A DNA stretch of 64,000 nucleotides from Prochilodus magdalenae (Eukaryota > Chordata > Actinopteri > Characiformes > Prochilodontidae): positions 279,501 through 343,500 of the forward strand of contig JAMWET010003070.1 of assembly GCA_024036415.1 (NCBI GenBank), read 5' to 3'. Position numbers and translations under genes: made by a program. Each line of letters begins with the position of its first letter. Position 1 is the first letter of the stretch. This document shows positions 1 through 12,015 of this stretch, piece by piece. The notes beneath the pieces were generated by a model. That model was not told where the DNA came from, did not search any database, and worked only from the letters and a program-made list of their open reading frames with translations.

Positions 1-1063
1 GCGCTGCGCTGTGGTGAAGAGCTTGTAATTTGATGCTGTATTAAACCTAAAGCTCCTGATGTTGCAACCCAACATCCTTTTTATCCATTTGCTGCTTTGA
101 GGTTGGCGATCAGTTAATCGGCTTTATTTAGATGGGAGTGGCCAGTTTTTAAACGATACCTAAGCTTTACATTCAGCCAGTGAGTGTTTGTGTAAATATG
201 TAGACTGAAATACAAATGCTGGGAAGGTGAACAAGAAGTCTGCCAGGAGAAAACTAGATTAGGTATTTGATAGCACTTTACTTGTTCTTTTCAAGTGTTT
301 TGGCATAGATCTCGAGTGGAACGATGGATATTTTCAGCACCAGAACACTTCAGTGGAAGCTTGTGTGGCTATCACCAAAATCGGTGTCATCTGCTCCGGT
401 TGTTAATCGTCTGCAGGGTTCTCCAGGGAGTGATAGGGTAGTGAAAGAGAGCTTACATCAAAACAGATGCTAGACGGAGAGGCTAACGCCAGGAGGGGAA
501 GTGTCTACCCAAGGCTAGTGTTTTATGGCCGTACTGTCGTAGCTGGATGGGTGGGGGGGGTTAGAGTTAGCAGGTACATGGAGCTCCTCACGGGGAGAAG
601 CTGCAGCCAGACACTTTCAACCCGGGCCAATCACTTTGTGCTCGGAGGCTCATATTTTACGCACATGTCTGCTAAGACACTTAACGGTTGGCTAGGGAAT
701 GAGGGGGAGTGTCTTATTCTTAGGAATCAGACGCACAAGCCGGTTGGACGCAAAGAGACTCACAGATCAAACTTCTACTTCAAACTTCTGCTGAAGGCTT
801 CCAACAGCAATCCTGCCACGTGCTATTATGGCTGCGAGGTTATTCTGGTTTAGCCAAGAGTCAGTGATGCAATTCTCTTTACTGCATGCACCTACCAAGC
901 CCCGCCCATCGTTTATATAATCTCCAGTTTATCTTATAATTATTCATATTTGGGTGTCAAGGATAAAGGCAGAAATCATATATTTAACAGAAAAATCTCA
1001 CCAAATAGCATTAAGTGTTGTCAGTCTTTGAAAAGCAAGATTAGCACCCCCAGTTTACATATG
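1..1063. other. No recognised feature
   Basis: Mixed-composition sequence. One open frame of 128 codons (467-853, +) has no recognisable domain and is probably chance. No repeat family was recognised. Confidence 0.5.
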
Positions 1064-1533
1064 CAGTGGTATAGTATTGGTGTTTGATACACTGCCAATT
1101 TTTACCACCTAGAAAGAATGGAAAGGTCTGTAATTTGTATCGTAGGTACACTTCAACTGTGAGAGACTGAATCTACAAACTGGATCTAAAAATCTAAAAA
1201 TCCAGAAAATCACATTGTATGATTTTTAAATAATTAATTAGCAGTTTATTGCATGAAATATGTATTTGATACAATAGAAATACAGAACTTAATATTTGGT
1301 ACAGAAACCTGTTTGCAATTACAGAGGTCAGATGTTTCCTGTAGTTCTTGACCAAGTTTGCACACACTGCAAGAGCCAGAGTTTTTGCTGGTTGGTAGGT
1401 GATCAAATACTTATTTCATGCAATAAAATGCAAATTAATCATACAATGTGGTTTTTCTTAGATTCTGTCTCTCACAGTTGAAGTGTACCTATGGTAAATA
1501 TTACAGACCTCTCCATGTAGGTGGTAAGACCGT
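1064..1533. mobile_element. Internally deleted Tc1/mariner-like element with long inverted repeats
   Basis: The left arm contains AGGTCTGTAAT at 1124 followed by GTACACTTCAACTGTGAGAG. The right arm carries the reverse complement (CTCTCACAGTTGAAGTGTAC) ending in AGACCT at 1505-1510. The arms continue inward through TGTATGATTTTTAA and TTGCATGAAAT to TGTATTTGATAC on the left, and GTGATCAAATAC with TTTCATGCAAT on the right, giving inverted repeats of roughly 150-200 bp. Between them remain the first bases of the usual interior (GACCAAGTTTGCACACACTG) and a jump near 1370 straight into the other end, so the transposase gene is gone. Sequence resembles Tc1-like elements widespread in fish. The outermost ~50 bp of the right arm appear lost or diverged. 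Confidence 0.8.
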
Positions 1534-1627
1534 AGCTGGAGAAAAAAATGGTGAAATATATTTTCCATTAATTGGGCTTTGGAGTATTACTGAAAGGGTT
1601 TATTTAGTACATGTTTACTGTTTGCCT

Positions 1628-1790
1628 GCTAGACGTCTGGCACCATACCGAGAGACACTACTGCTGTATGTGTAGCTTAATAAATATTCCCCATATCAGT
1701 CTAAATGTATCATCAGTTATTGTTCCTGGTGACCTTTATCTTCCTTCCCAACAGCCCTGCAGTCCCACACCTCCTTAGATGATGAGTATA
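1628..1790 (+). repeat. Unclassified dispersed repeat R3, copy 1
   Basis: Shares GAGAGACACTACT, TGTGTAGCT(T/C)AATAAATAT, ATATCAGTCTAA, TTATTGTTCCTGGT and CCTTTATCTTCCTT with copies at 12433-12632 (+) and 14791-15047 (-). Copies 1 and 3 also share the continuation CAACAGC...CTGCA(G/A)TCCC...GATGATGAGT, so the family's downstream end lies past that point. No coding sequence or terminal repeat was found, so class is unknown. Confidence 0.65.
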
Positions 1791-2380
1791 AATCAGATTA
1801 TCACACTCGGATTGGATGAGTGGATTCAGGATCTCTCAGGAGTGGCGCTGAGGTCAGAATCAGGTTCTTACCAGCTGTATTACCAGCCAGGTGGATCTAC
1901 ACAGTAGGTGTCCAGACTGTGCTCAGCTCAGTGTAGCTCCTTGAAGGCCAGTGTTAGCCGTGTTAACCGTGTGAGTGTTTCCTTGTAGGGCGTAGTTGAC
2001 CGGTCTTTGACTGTCCTGCTGTAGATTATTGTCTGATGATTAGGGCCTGATTTGCTGTATGTTTACCATACTGCCGTAATGTTTCTGTCATGTTCCTGGA
2101 ATGTTCTATCAGATGGAGGCGCTGAAACGGCGAGCCGTTACTAGCGGTGATTGAGCTGGTGTCGGAGACGCGGACAGTCTGCTGGTGTCCCGGGACAGGG
2201 TCCTTATGTTTGCCTGGAACGGAGCCTAATGTCTTTGCCCTCTGATATCGGAGCAGATCGGTGGGCCGGCCCGCTCTGTCCACAGGTCCCATTAAAATCT
2301 CATTAAGTGTGAGCGCGAGTTCCAGAGGAGGCAGCGGGAGCTTATGATGACTATCAGGGTCACTCCCTCCACACCGCGTG
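1791..2380. other. Unique sequence, GC-richer; no recognised gene
   Basis: The block at about 2010-2340 is richer in GC and CpG than its surroundings and contains ATTAAAATCTCATTAAGTG. It could be a conserved regulatory block, but only cross-species comparison could show this. The 88-codon minus-strand frame here has no recognisable domain. Confidence 0.3.
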
Positions 2381-3095
2381 CTTCTCTGTCTCTCTCCTTT
2401 TCTTTCTCTATCCCCTTTCTTTCAACATTACTCTATCATGTTCGGTTCTCTGTCTTTCTTTTTTTACTCTCTCTCTCGCTCTGTCTCTCTGTTTTATGTT
2501 CTCTTTACCTTTTTTGCTCTCTCTTTCAGTTTTCTTTTTCTTTACTCCTTCTCTCTCTCTGTTTTTATTCCTTTCTTTTTCTCTTCTCTTCCTTCCCTTC
2601 CTACTCTTTTTCTTCTTTTTCTTACTGCCTTTGTGTTTGTTTTTCTTTCTTTCTCCCATCATTCTCTCATTTCTATGCTTTCTTTCACTCTTGTTTTTTC
2701 CGTTTTCATCCTCTTTATTTCTTCTCACTCCTTCTCCCTCTCTCTCCTTTATCTCTTTCTCCTTTTTCTTTGTTTGCTCTTTTAATTTATTATTCCTTCT
2801 TTTTTCTCTCTGGTTGTCTACATCTCCTTTTTATTTCTCTCTCTCCTCCCTCTCTCTTATCTCTGGCCTTAGCTTGTGTTGTCTCTCTTTCAGTTCTCTG
2901 CTTTTCTCATTGTCTCTCTTTCTCTCTTTTGTTATTACTGTTTGTATTCCCCACATTTATTATCACTCAATCTCTCCAGCTTTCCCTCCTTTTCTGTTTT
3001 TTTGTTTTCTTTTTCTCCTCTTTTCTTTTTCTTCACTTTACCTCTCTCCCTTTCCTTTCTTTTTGCTCTCCCTCTCTTTCTGCGTTCCTGTCCGG
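2381..3095 (+). repeat. Long polypyrimidine tract 1
   Basis: About 715 bases are almost entirely C and T on the + strand (TCTCTC, CTTTCT, TTTTTC runs). This produces long Ser/Leu/Phe open frames on + and Lys/Arg/Glu frames on -, which are compositional artefacts and not genes. Mirror-like polypurine/polypyrimidine stretches can form triplex (H-DNA); in a + strand transcript the RNA would be pyrimidine-rich. Confidence 0.9.
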
Positions 3096-3609
3096 CCCTT
3101 GTTTACTCCGTAGTTCTCAGTATGACTGCAGGGGTGTTGTGAAAGATCCTGTGTTGTAGATGTGATCTGTCCTGCCTCTCCTCCGTCCTCCATCCTGAGA
3201 AGTGTCTGAATGTGGAGCAGTTTAACGTTCAGTCATCAGGAACGGTGGACCGGGACTTCCTCCACTTCCACTTGTATTATGTTCGGGGAACAGGACCTGA
3301 TTAATGCAGAGAGAGGCAGTGCTGCTGAGGGGAGTCCAGGCTCAGGTGCTCTCTCCGGGCCCGGAGCGAGCCGTATCCCTTACTAAAGCAAAACAAGCTG
3401 ATTGGGAAGTGGGCTCTGGACAGAGGCCGCGGGTTTGCTCAGTAATAAAAGCTGCTTTCGTTTGACAAGTTTTGCTTTTAACAGGAGACCTTTAATTTTG
3501 TGAGAAGGAAGTAATGAATTGTAAAATATACTTTTCCAGAGCTCGGCCGTTAAGTGTGCCGCACACCCCACTGCACGCAGCATCCACCCCTTCAATGACT
3601 AACACATGT
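3096..3609. other. Spacer between polypyrimidine tracts; no recognised feature
   Basis: Ordinary mixed-composition sequence of about 510 bp separating two polypyrimidine blocks. No gene or repeat family recognised. Confidence 0.5.
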
Positions 3610-4863
3610 GCTCTCTTCGTCCTTCATACTGCCTCCCTCCTCTCACTCGCTCTGCTCTCACTCGCTCTGCTCTCATTCTCCCTCCATCTGCTCTCACTCT
3701 CCCTCTTCTTACTGTTTCCTCTCACTCTCTCTGCTCTCACTCTGTTATCACTCTTCCTCTCCTACTCTTTTTCACTGTTCTTACTCCCTCCCTCTTGCTC
3801 TCTCTGCTTTCACACTCAATCATTTCCCTGTATCCTTACTCTCTCCTCTCTCCCCCTTCTCTCTCTGTCTGCTCTCAGTCTGTCTCCTCTCACTCTCTCT
3901 GTTCTCACTCTCCCTACTCTTACACTTCTCTCACTCTCCCTCTTCTTACTGTTTCCTCTCACTCTCTCTGCTCTCACTCTGTTATCACTCTTCCTCTCCT
4001 ACTCTTTTTCACTGCTCTTACTCCCTCCCTCTTGCTCTCTCTGCTTTCACACTCAATCCTCTCCCTGTATCCTCACTCTCTCCTCTCTCCCCCTCCTCTC
4101 TCTATCTGCTCTCACTCTGTCTCCTCTCACTCTCTCTGTTCTCACTCTCTCTCCTCTTACACTTCTCTCACTCTCCCTCCTCTTACTTTATCTGCTCTTT
4201 CTTTCCCTCCTCTCACTCTCTCCTCTCCCTGTATCTTCTCACTCTCTCCCCTCACTCTCCGCTTTCACTCCTCGTCCTCTTACACTCCTCTTTCACAACT
4301 CTCACTTGATGCATTCACTCTCTTCTCTCCCTTTCTCTCCTCTCACTCTCTGTTTTGTCTCTGCTCCTATCCTCCCTTCTCTTACTCTCTCTTCTCTCAC
4401 TCTCTCTCCCCTCCCTCTCTCATCTCACTCTTTCTTCTTATTTTGTTCTCTCACTCTTCCTCCCTGTGCTCTGTCTCTACTTACTGCCCCTTCTTTAACC
4501 CTCCATTCACTTCATCTCCTCTCACCCTCTCATATCTCACTCTCTACCTCCTCTCATTTTCTGTTATCTCGCTATATCTCTCTTCTCTCTGTTTTACAGT
4601 CCTTATGTAATTTGTTCTCCTCACTCTCTCTCAATCTTTCCTTTTCTTGTTTTTTTCTTATTCTCTCTCATGCTCTCTAATTTTTTTTGTTTTTCTCTCT
4701 TCTCTTGTCACTTTGTCACTCACTGCCTTGCTCTCTCACTTTCCCTTAATCTCTCCCTTCCTTTCTCTGTCTCTCCCTCTCTCATTATCTCTCTCTTTCT
4801 CTCTCTTTCTTTCTCTCTTAATCTTTTTCCCCCTCTCTCAATCTCTCTCTCCCTCTCTCTCCC
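3610..4863 (+). repeat. Long polypyrimidine tract 2 with a 237-bp tandem duplication
   Basis: About 1.25 kb of C/T-rich + strand sequence built from CTCTCACTCTC-like blocks. Within it a unit of 237 bp occurs twice (about 3692-3928 and 3929-4165): ACTGTTTCCTCTCACTCTC begins at 3711 and again at 3948, and the later blocks CTGTTATCACTCTTCC and TTTCACACTCAATC recur at the same offset. A third, truncated start follows near 4166. The 388-, 334- and 233-codon frames here repeat the same Ser/Leu pattern and are artefacts. Confidence 0.88.
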
Positions 4864-5249
4864 CTGTGCTGATGGTCAGTGTTGACAGGTTGGATGTCCC
4901 TCTGTTTCGCAGGCTGTTGTGTGAATAGGGGTCAGTATTGAGGTCAGCAGCTGAGGGGGGCGAGTTGTGTGCTGTCAGTTGTTATAAGTTAGAACATGGA
5001 CTGCAGAGTGTGGGGGGTCAGCAGGGTCCGTGTGTATGTGTTTGAGGGTCTTCACAGCTGTTCTGGGTTGTGGAGTCTGTGGGTGTGTATGGAGTTTTGG
5101 CCCACAGCCTTGGCTCCGGTGCATGTGTGCGTGTGTAGTGGGGGTTCCAGATGTACGGTACATGAGTTTTACTGTATGCAGCGTTGCATTTGGCAGCTGC
5201 CAGGGGTCAGAGGTCACCTGTGAACTGAACCACTAAATTGAAAGGACCT
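4864..5249. other. GT-rich spacer; no recognised gene
   Basis: Sequence between polypyrimidine tracts 2 and 3, with interrupted TGTGTG runs around 5030-5150 and no recognised coding sequence. Confidence 0.5.
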
Positions 5250-5556
5250 TTTCTCTCTCTCCCTCGCTTTTTCTCCCCCTTTTTTCTTCTTCCCTTGCTC
5301 TTTTCATTATTGTCTTTCTCACATCCCTTCTGTGTTATCTCTGTCCAGTTATCCCCTCACCTTTCTTGTTTTCTCTCTCTCTCATTCTCACTCTCTTGCT
5401 TAATTCTCTACTTTTTTATCTCTTTTTTTATCTTCCGTGTTCTCTTCATTATATCCTCTACTTTCTCTGTCTCCCTCTCTCCCTATTTCTCCTGCCCCCC
5501 TCCCCCTCATCTCTCTCTCTCCCTACCTCTCTCCCCTCCTCTGTTTTCCTGCTGTA
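5250..5556 (+). repeat. Polypyrimidine tract 3
   Basis: About 300 bases of C/T-rich + strand sequence (CTCTCTCCCT, TTTTTTCTTC runs), continuing the strand bias of the two larger tracts upstream. Confidence 0.85.
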
Positions 5557-6144
5557 GCCGGACAGAGCTGTATCTGTTCTTGTGTACAGACGTGATTAGT
5601 CCCCTTCGTTACCTTGTAAAAGCTGGGACTCGTCCATTCAAAATATTGAGGGATGGAAATTAGATACACATCCAGGTAGCCCCCCACTACCCCTTCGGTC
5701 AAACCGCAGAGAAAAAAAGGGTGTTGATGGCGGGGCTGTGGACAGATGTTTAGAATTGCATTAATTAATTTGATCTGTCTCTGTCAGACTGGTAAAGCCT
5801 TACATGCTGTGTCGGGGAGTGTCACACATCCAGCACAGGAGTAGCATTGCCAAGAAAGCATTTGGAGCTATGGTGGGGCACAGTTCCATCAGCAAGTGTC
5901 ACAAAGAGCTCTGTGAGGGAACCGCCCGAGCGGACACGCACTGATGAAGATTTTAGAATATGTACACATTTTAACATCAACCAAATGCTGAATGTACAGT
6001 ATTTCCATGTTTTCTTATAAGAGTCCATAATGATTTCCTTATGCAAATACTGGCACCTCCACCATTTAACTGAGCACTCGAGTACCCGGGAACATTTCTA
6101 GTTTTTTGTTTGTTTACACTCGTTTAATAATTTGGGGGAAATGT
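5557..6144. other. No recognised feature
   Basis: Mixed-composition sequence between polypyrimidine tract 3 and a transposase relic. Nothing supported. Confidence 0.45.
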
Positions 6145-6310
6145 GTCTGGATGTAGGCCACATCAATGTTCAGACAGTCGTGCATCAAAGAGTTGGTCAG
6201 TTGGGCCAGAGTTGGTGGATGCCTTCCCTGGGGTTTCACTGGTTGTTCCAGGTAGTCCTAGAGATTTCCAAGCGGATTCAAATCTGGGGAATTTGTGGGC
6301 CAGTCCACAT
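6145..6310 (-). pseudogene. Tc1/mariner-like transposase C-terminal relic
   Basis: Read on the minus strand, 6305-6273 encodes DWPTNSPDLNP, matching the WPxxSPDLNP block near the last catalytic acid of Tc1/mariner transposases. Downstream come a degraded LGNL (normally IENLW, so the catalytic Glu is lost) with a stop next to it, then a DYLE...TLAQL...CLNID pattern typical of the family's C-terminal end. The DDE core upstream is not recognisable. Sequence to about 6835 may belong to the same dead element but could not be aligned by eye. Confidence 0.7.
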
Positions 6311-9300
6311 GGGAATGCTCCTGAATGTTCATTATGCCAATCAGTCACATTTGCAGGCTGTAAATGTTCGAATCTTGGAATACAGGGATAGGAATGGTAT
6401 GTTCTTCGGTAAGAAGAGGAGCAAAGACAAAACCTTGGTTGTCGAGCAGCTCAATGAAGGCACCGTGGTTCAAATTTACTGTCACCTCAAACAAAGGACC
6501 CATTTCCACATTAAAACATCTTCAAGCATGCACACATATTACAGCTACAAGTTCCAGAATGTGGCATGAATTTGTCCCTAATCTAAAGCTAAACTGATGC
6601 AGCTCGGTACGCCAGAACCTTGGAGACACTGTTCTTCCAGTAATGTGTGGCAGGCTCACTTACAAACGTTAAATTTACTGGGTACAGGTTGGGTCTCATG
6701 GATATCTTTTGGATATCCTCAAGACCTCTCTATGTACTTTTATACTTGGGGAACATTCCGGACGGTCTAGTAGGAGAAGATAGATATTTGCTGCAGGTTG
6801 TTCTTAGCAGCCAGGACGAAGGCAATCACTCGTAAATGGCTCCAGCCAGATCCCTTGACAGCCAAACAGTGGGAAAAGACTGCTTATGAAATTCATGAAA
6901 TGGAGAGCCTCACTGATAAAATCAAATTCTGTTAAAAAGAGCTGGGGGAACTTACACCACTACACAGCCTCAGGAATGAACAGAGAGAGGTGCTACAAGG
7001 ACATTAATACAAACCTTAATTCTTTTCTCGCTGTGTGCAACTTAAAATTGTGTGAAAATGAGGTTGCCGTTAATTTACTGCATTTTAATTTAATTTTAAT
7101 TTAATTTTAATTTACAAGTTTCACCATGTAAAGCCACACTGCTTGTTTTACTCACATACTCTGCTCTGATAGATGAAGAGAACGGTTTTGATAAGCCGGC
7201 TTGAGGCCTCAGAGACCAAACCCACTCAGCCTTCGTTATCTGATCTATACAGTCTTTGTCCACTAATCCCACTTCCTGATTATTCCTGTTGACCACGACA
7301 GAATGGCTGTGGTGCAGGTCAGCACATCCTTGCGTACATGTGAGCGAGAGAGAGCAGACACGCTGTGTTTTTTAGGCTCTGTTCACAGACCCTCTGATAA
7401 TGACCACTGTATGCTAAAGCTGTCACAGTACCCACTCCTTTTGCGCACACATGACCTTGCACTGGTTTTGTGTATTGGACAGTTTATTCATTCCTGCCCA
7501 CAACTACTGGGATTTTGTCATTCTGTTTGGTCACTTGTACACATTCCTCTGCACCGCATTTAATGTGTCTGACAAGAAATAAACATTTATTTTCTTTAGT
7601 TTTCTCTCGCACAAAAGAAGTGGTCTGTGGTCGGGTATTTCTTTATATCGAATAGCCCTTTCCTGTCAAAGCAGGAGGTCCTTGGTCACGTTCAGTGACA
7701 AAATGTGCCAAAACACTCCCATCATAGGAGACTGCGAGACTAATTCCCACCTGCTGGGACATGCTTCCTTACAGACATGAGAAGCCAGCATCTTAAAACG
7801 CTGCACATGCTATATCTACGGACAGCTGAACCCACTGAAGGACAGTGCTAACTGCCCACTTTAGTCCCTAAGACCAGGCTGACATCGCTGGACAGCAGTG
7901 CCGTCCCTGACTTCGGAATGCCATAACCTCTGTACCTATTCTTCCTCTCCCCTTTTTATGTTCACATTAAAACGTACAATGCGTGTCTTCCTTTTTATTG
8001 TAACTGATTTGGAGCAAGACACGTAGGGCTATGTTATCACTGAGGTGCTAACTAGTGATCTCTCAACTGACAAGTCGCTTGCCTCACAAGGTTGTCTCTT
8101 GAGGGTGTGTTGGAGGCTGCTTGTGTTGCCGCATATGGGCATGTACAAGCACCAGGAATGCTAGGTCGTTTTGACAGCTTGGAAATCGAACTGCTTGCAT
8201 CCGTTGCCTTCCTTTACTGGCGAGTTAGTATGCTAGCTGACCTAGCTGGCTATCAAGTGACCTAACTCACCAGAGACACAAACGTAATCCTTGACTTTCT
8301 TCCTCGGTTCATTCTTAATTGATTAATTGATGTATATGCACCTAGACGCATCATATAAACTGGGAAAACCACCACCTGTGTTTACCACCACACTGCTGAG
8401 AACTGGAACTGAATGCTGGTAGGAGCTAAAAGTTCAGAGAGCTGAAGCCGGGGATCTTTGAGAATTTGTTGGAGCCAATTGTTGATAATATTGCTTCACT
8501 GCATCATAATACATTTGTATTGAGTTAAGAATATCGTTCTCCCATTGGGAATGACTGCTCGCTTGTCGCTCTGTCAGCTGTTAGAGTGAACATGGGGTAA
8601 ACCAGTAGCTTAGATAGATAGATGCGCCTCTCGGGAGACCTTTCTAGTGTTTCTCGCCCTAGTGAAGTGTTACTTGCGAGACTACCCAGAGTTCTCCTGC
8701 AGTACCAGTCCTCTCTTATAACCCATATAAGCAGGTTCATTCTCATGGAGAGGGCTGACGTTTCTCCAGCCTTTCAGCTGGGGAAACCCCCACCTGCCTT
8801 CGCTGCTTCCAGGCAGAGCTCTGGCACGTCTGCCTGTGGCTGTGGTGGCTGGAACCCAGTACAGATTTATGCCTGCCTGATGCTGATGGGGTTATTTGTG
8901 CAAGGCAATGAGGTTGCTTCTTGGAATAATGGGAAAAATTCTTGGAAGCTCTGACCCCCTCTCACAGTACTGGATGTGTGTGCATATGTGGGTTTGTTTT
9001 CATACATTTTCAGGACCGATGATGTCCTGATTCTCAGACAGACAGAACAAGACTAACCTACAATGTCAGGTCAAGCAAAGTTACGCATGTAGAACCCAAA
9101 GACCAGCACACTTTCCGTTTGATTACTCAGATCATAAGAAGCAGAAATCACAGCCAGCTTCTAAGAATGAAGTCTGGAAGTGTGGAAAATGGCTTAATGG
9201 CCTGAAAGGTAGGTACTTGTGCGTGCACCGTACATATGGGATAAATCATTATGACACAGTACATATGAAAACAAGTGTGTGTGTGTGTGTTCATGTTTTC

Positions 9301-10226
9301 TCTGTCAGGGTGTGTCAGTCTGTGGAAGCCATGCTTTCTGGTGGTTGCCTTTATAAATAGGACAGCTTACCTCTTGTCCATGTTTATCTCTCCCTCTTTC
9401 CCTCTCCATCCGTGTGGTGGAAGCCTCCCCAGTAAGAGGAATGATGTGCCTCATGGGTATTATGGGTCTTCCACAGGAGCTCTGGCACCATGTGGGCTTT
9501 CCGCACGAGACGAGGAATCCCTGATTAGAATGCCCCAGCGCGCTAGGCTAATTCCGCCCAGCTACTTCAGTCATCCACACATGTCTAATTAGAGATGTTT
9601 GCAGACGTCACCCTGTCTGCAAAACGCTTCACTAAAGACTGTTTATGGAGCATCCAGAAGGTCTTTCAGTGGGGTATTGAAAGCACCCTCTGATTCAGTT
9701 CTGTTTCAAGAGGAAAGTGGCCATAGGCACGTTTCCGACAACGTTCCAACTAACTCAACAAGGACTGCATAGCTCCTGATCAATCCACTGTTTTGCATTC
9801 TTATAACACTGCAAGAACCATGACCATTACTTAGCATAACGTCAGTGATACAGACCATAACAGGTATGTATCTGTACTGTGTTATTTATTTAGTAAACCT
9901 CCACAGTGTCATCTAAAGAGCTTTTTGAAGTTCTTCCTCAAGATACTAAGCAAGGTTTGCACATCTATGTAGGTTCACTATTCCGTTCACTAATTCCTGG
10001 TGGTTGCACCTTCTTGCTAATTTGCGCCACCTGGCAGATTATGAGAGTTTGATGAAGCTTGCATTCGACCAGACAGTGATTTTAATCATGACAGCTTCCA
10101 AACACGATAGTTGCAAGTTCATTAAACAGTACCTGTGCTGGAACAGAAAGGGAAAAAAGTCCAAGAGTTAAACCCCAGAAATCAGCCCCGGTAGTTCTTG
10201 GGTCCCTGGAAAAGTTCCTGGGTTCT
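6311..10226. other. Mostly unique noncoding sequence
   Basis: About 3.9 kb without a supported gene. 7080-7117 is a short AATTTTAATTT tandem. 6311-6835 may be further relic of the neighbouring Tc1-like element. 9430-9600 is described separately as a possible conserved noncoding block. A 58-bp candidate microexon near 9157-9214 was considered and not accepted. Confidence 0.4.
9430..9605. promoter_or_regulatory. Possible conserved noncoding (enhancer-like) block
   Basis: Non-repetitive and more balanced in composition than its surroundings, with homeodomain-type sites GATTAGAAT, GCTAATTCC and TCTAATTAGAG close together between 9520 and 9596. This is pattern-based only; no conservation data were available. 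Confidence 0.22.
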
Positions 10227-10461
10227 ATTGTGTCTTTGTGTCCAAAGACAAACACGTAACTTAATCTCAGTTTGTATTTTTATGCATCATTTTATCACAT
10301 GAGCTGCTGTTTAAATTGTCTGAAAATGATGCATGACCAATGGACAAACAAAAATTTACTTAGAATAAAGTCTGGTTCCGTTGACGTACATTAAAATTAA
10401 ATTAAGATGTTTTGTACCCTCCTTTTGGAGATACTTGGTTTTCCGTGGACACAGATGATAT
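10227..10461 (+). mobile_element. Family A MITE (~254 bp type), diverged copy
   Basis: Shows the order of the full copies at 24982-25235 and 32755-33009: TGTCCAAAGACAAACACGTA at the left, ATCACATGAGCTGCTGTTTA, AAGTCTGGTTCCGTTGAC, and TTTTGGAGATACTTGG with GTGGACACAGATGATATG at the right. It is several substitutions and small indels away from them, so it is an older insertion. Confidence 0.7.
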
Positions 10462-11540
10462 GAGTCTCAACCTTGTAACCTTGTATGTGCACCAGAACTG
10501 TGGTGTTCTCTTAACATGCAGTTTGTTTCATGGACTAGCTTATGGACTAACCTATTCAGTGTTCGCTGAGTACATATTAATTGAGCTTTAAGACTCATGT
10601 GTTGGTATGCCCTACTCAGGCCATCTTGCTTGTGCCCGTACACTGAAGAGGCACCTGTGTGTGCCAATCCTAGATCTCCCCTACCCTGATTATAGCTCTG
10701 ACTTTGAGACACATCTGCTGTCTTTCCCCACTGCATATAAGACAGCATTGGTTGAGTTGGACTCATTTATCAGAAGTTTGTTCACAAACTGTAGAACCAT
10801 TTTCCTCCTCATTCTGCTGCCAGGTCATGGATTTCCTTCACTGTATCCCCTCGTCTCGTCTGAATAATTCTCCCGTGTGGGCTTGTGTGTCTGGGGCAGG
10901 CAGGCAGTTGTATAGGCCTTCAGTTCCCAGAGGCTGCGCAGGGTCAGCCGGAGGTTAGCAAGGCTTCCCCCCACACATATTTCTCATCTGATAAGCGCTG
11001 GCTGAATAACCAGCCGAGATTTGTGAGCCGCTTGTGTGTCTAGTGGAATCGAGGACATGTGTGCCTTTACTGACCCTCTTTGGCCGCTTGAAGCTTCTGG
11101 CCTCACAAGACCTTCCGGTCGGTAGTTGTACACTTGTTTTTTCCTCTCCTCTTACGTCTTCCACCCTTTCCGCCATGATGCTCTTGTTGCTTTTCTCATG
11201 GAAGCTTCCATCTTCCGCTTACTTCCCGCCACTGAGCCACGTAATCGCATTCAGTTCCCTGCTGTAGTTCTTTGATGTGATGAATGGCTTTTCTCATTTT
11301 TACATCTCTAGGTTACACAAACAGAGGGCTTCCGTTTATTAATCCTTTCTGGCTGCCAAAACGTTGGTAAATCATTGATACCCAGGCCTATCATTTCTTT
11401 TATCTTCAGGGCTAGAGGGTCATAAGGTCATTGTACTTGTTTATAACATAAGATTATTGTCTTGTTCTCAGATGACAGTCATACACTAGACCAGTGAGTT
11501 ATTGGTTATTGTATCCAAAACTGCTTTGTCACAACATCAA
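10462..11540. other. No recognised feature
   Basis: Unique-looking sequence; the short open frames here have no recognisable domains. Confidence 0.45.
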
Positions 11541-11930
11541 GTCAAATCAGATCACTTTTATTGTCACATCACATTTTCACAGGTGTGAAGGTGAGTGAAA
11601 AATTTAGGTGGGTAGTCTCTTACAGCACTTCAATACAAACATATAAATATATACAATACTAAGCACTAAAATCTCTGTTTACACTGATTTACAGTTATGA
11701 ATAAAAGTTATGAATAAAAACTATGATATATGCAGATGTACACATAACCATATAGCACTATGTTAAGGCTGAGGTAGATGAGAGATGCAGGGTATATACA
11801 GGGCATAGAATATTATATTATATATGTATATACATACACTACAGATATACAGTGTGGATGGAAGATAACAGTAGGTCAGTCTATATATGCAAGTGTAAAT
11901 ATGCTAATGTATTGTGTCGCGAGCTCCCTT
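11541..11930. repeat. Probable dispersed retroelement-type fragment
   Basis: Begins with GTCAAATCAGATCACTTTTATTGTCAC in pieces (GTCAAATCAG, TTTTATTGTCAC), a motif common at the ends of fish interspersed repeats, followed by TTTAGGTGGGTAGTCTCTTAC, AT-rich TATATA tracts and TACAGTGTGGATGGAAGATA. Exact family is uncertain. Confidence 0.4.
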
Positions 11931-12015
11931 CACTTCACCTTTAATAACATCTGTTATTAGCAATAGTTGCACAAATCAACCAGAACGGATCAACCTACAG
12001 GTTTGGTGTTGTGAG

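Noticed and set aside
3514..4680. 388-codon open frame and several others in polypyrimidine DNA
   Set aside because: They translate to Ser/Leu/Phe or Lys/Arg repeats dictated by C/T composition and the 237-bp duplication, are open in several frames at once, and have no splice or start context.
6132..6569. 145-codon plus-strand frame
   Set aside because: It runs antisense across the Tc1-type transposase relic, whose motifs read on the minus strand.
9157..9214. Possible 58-bp microexon between a CAG acceptor-like site and a GTAGGT donor-like site
   Set aside because: One frame is open across it, but the polypyrimidine tract is poor, the size is tiny and no neighbouring exon was found; chance is likely. 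RNA-seq junctions would settle it.
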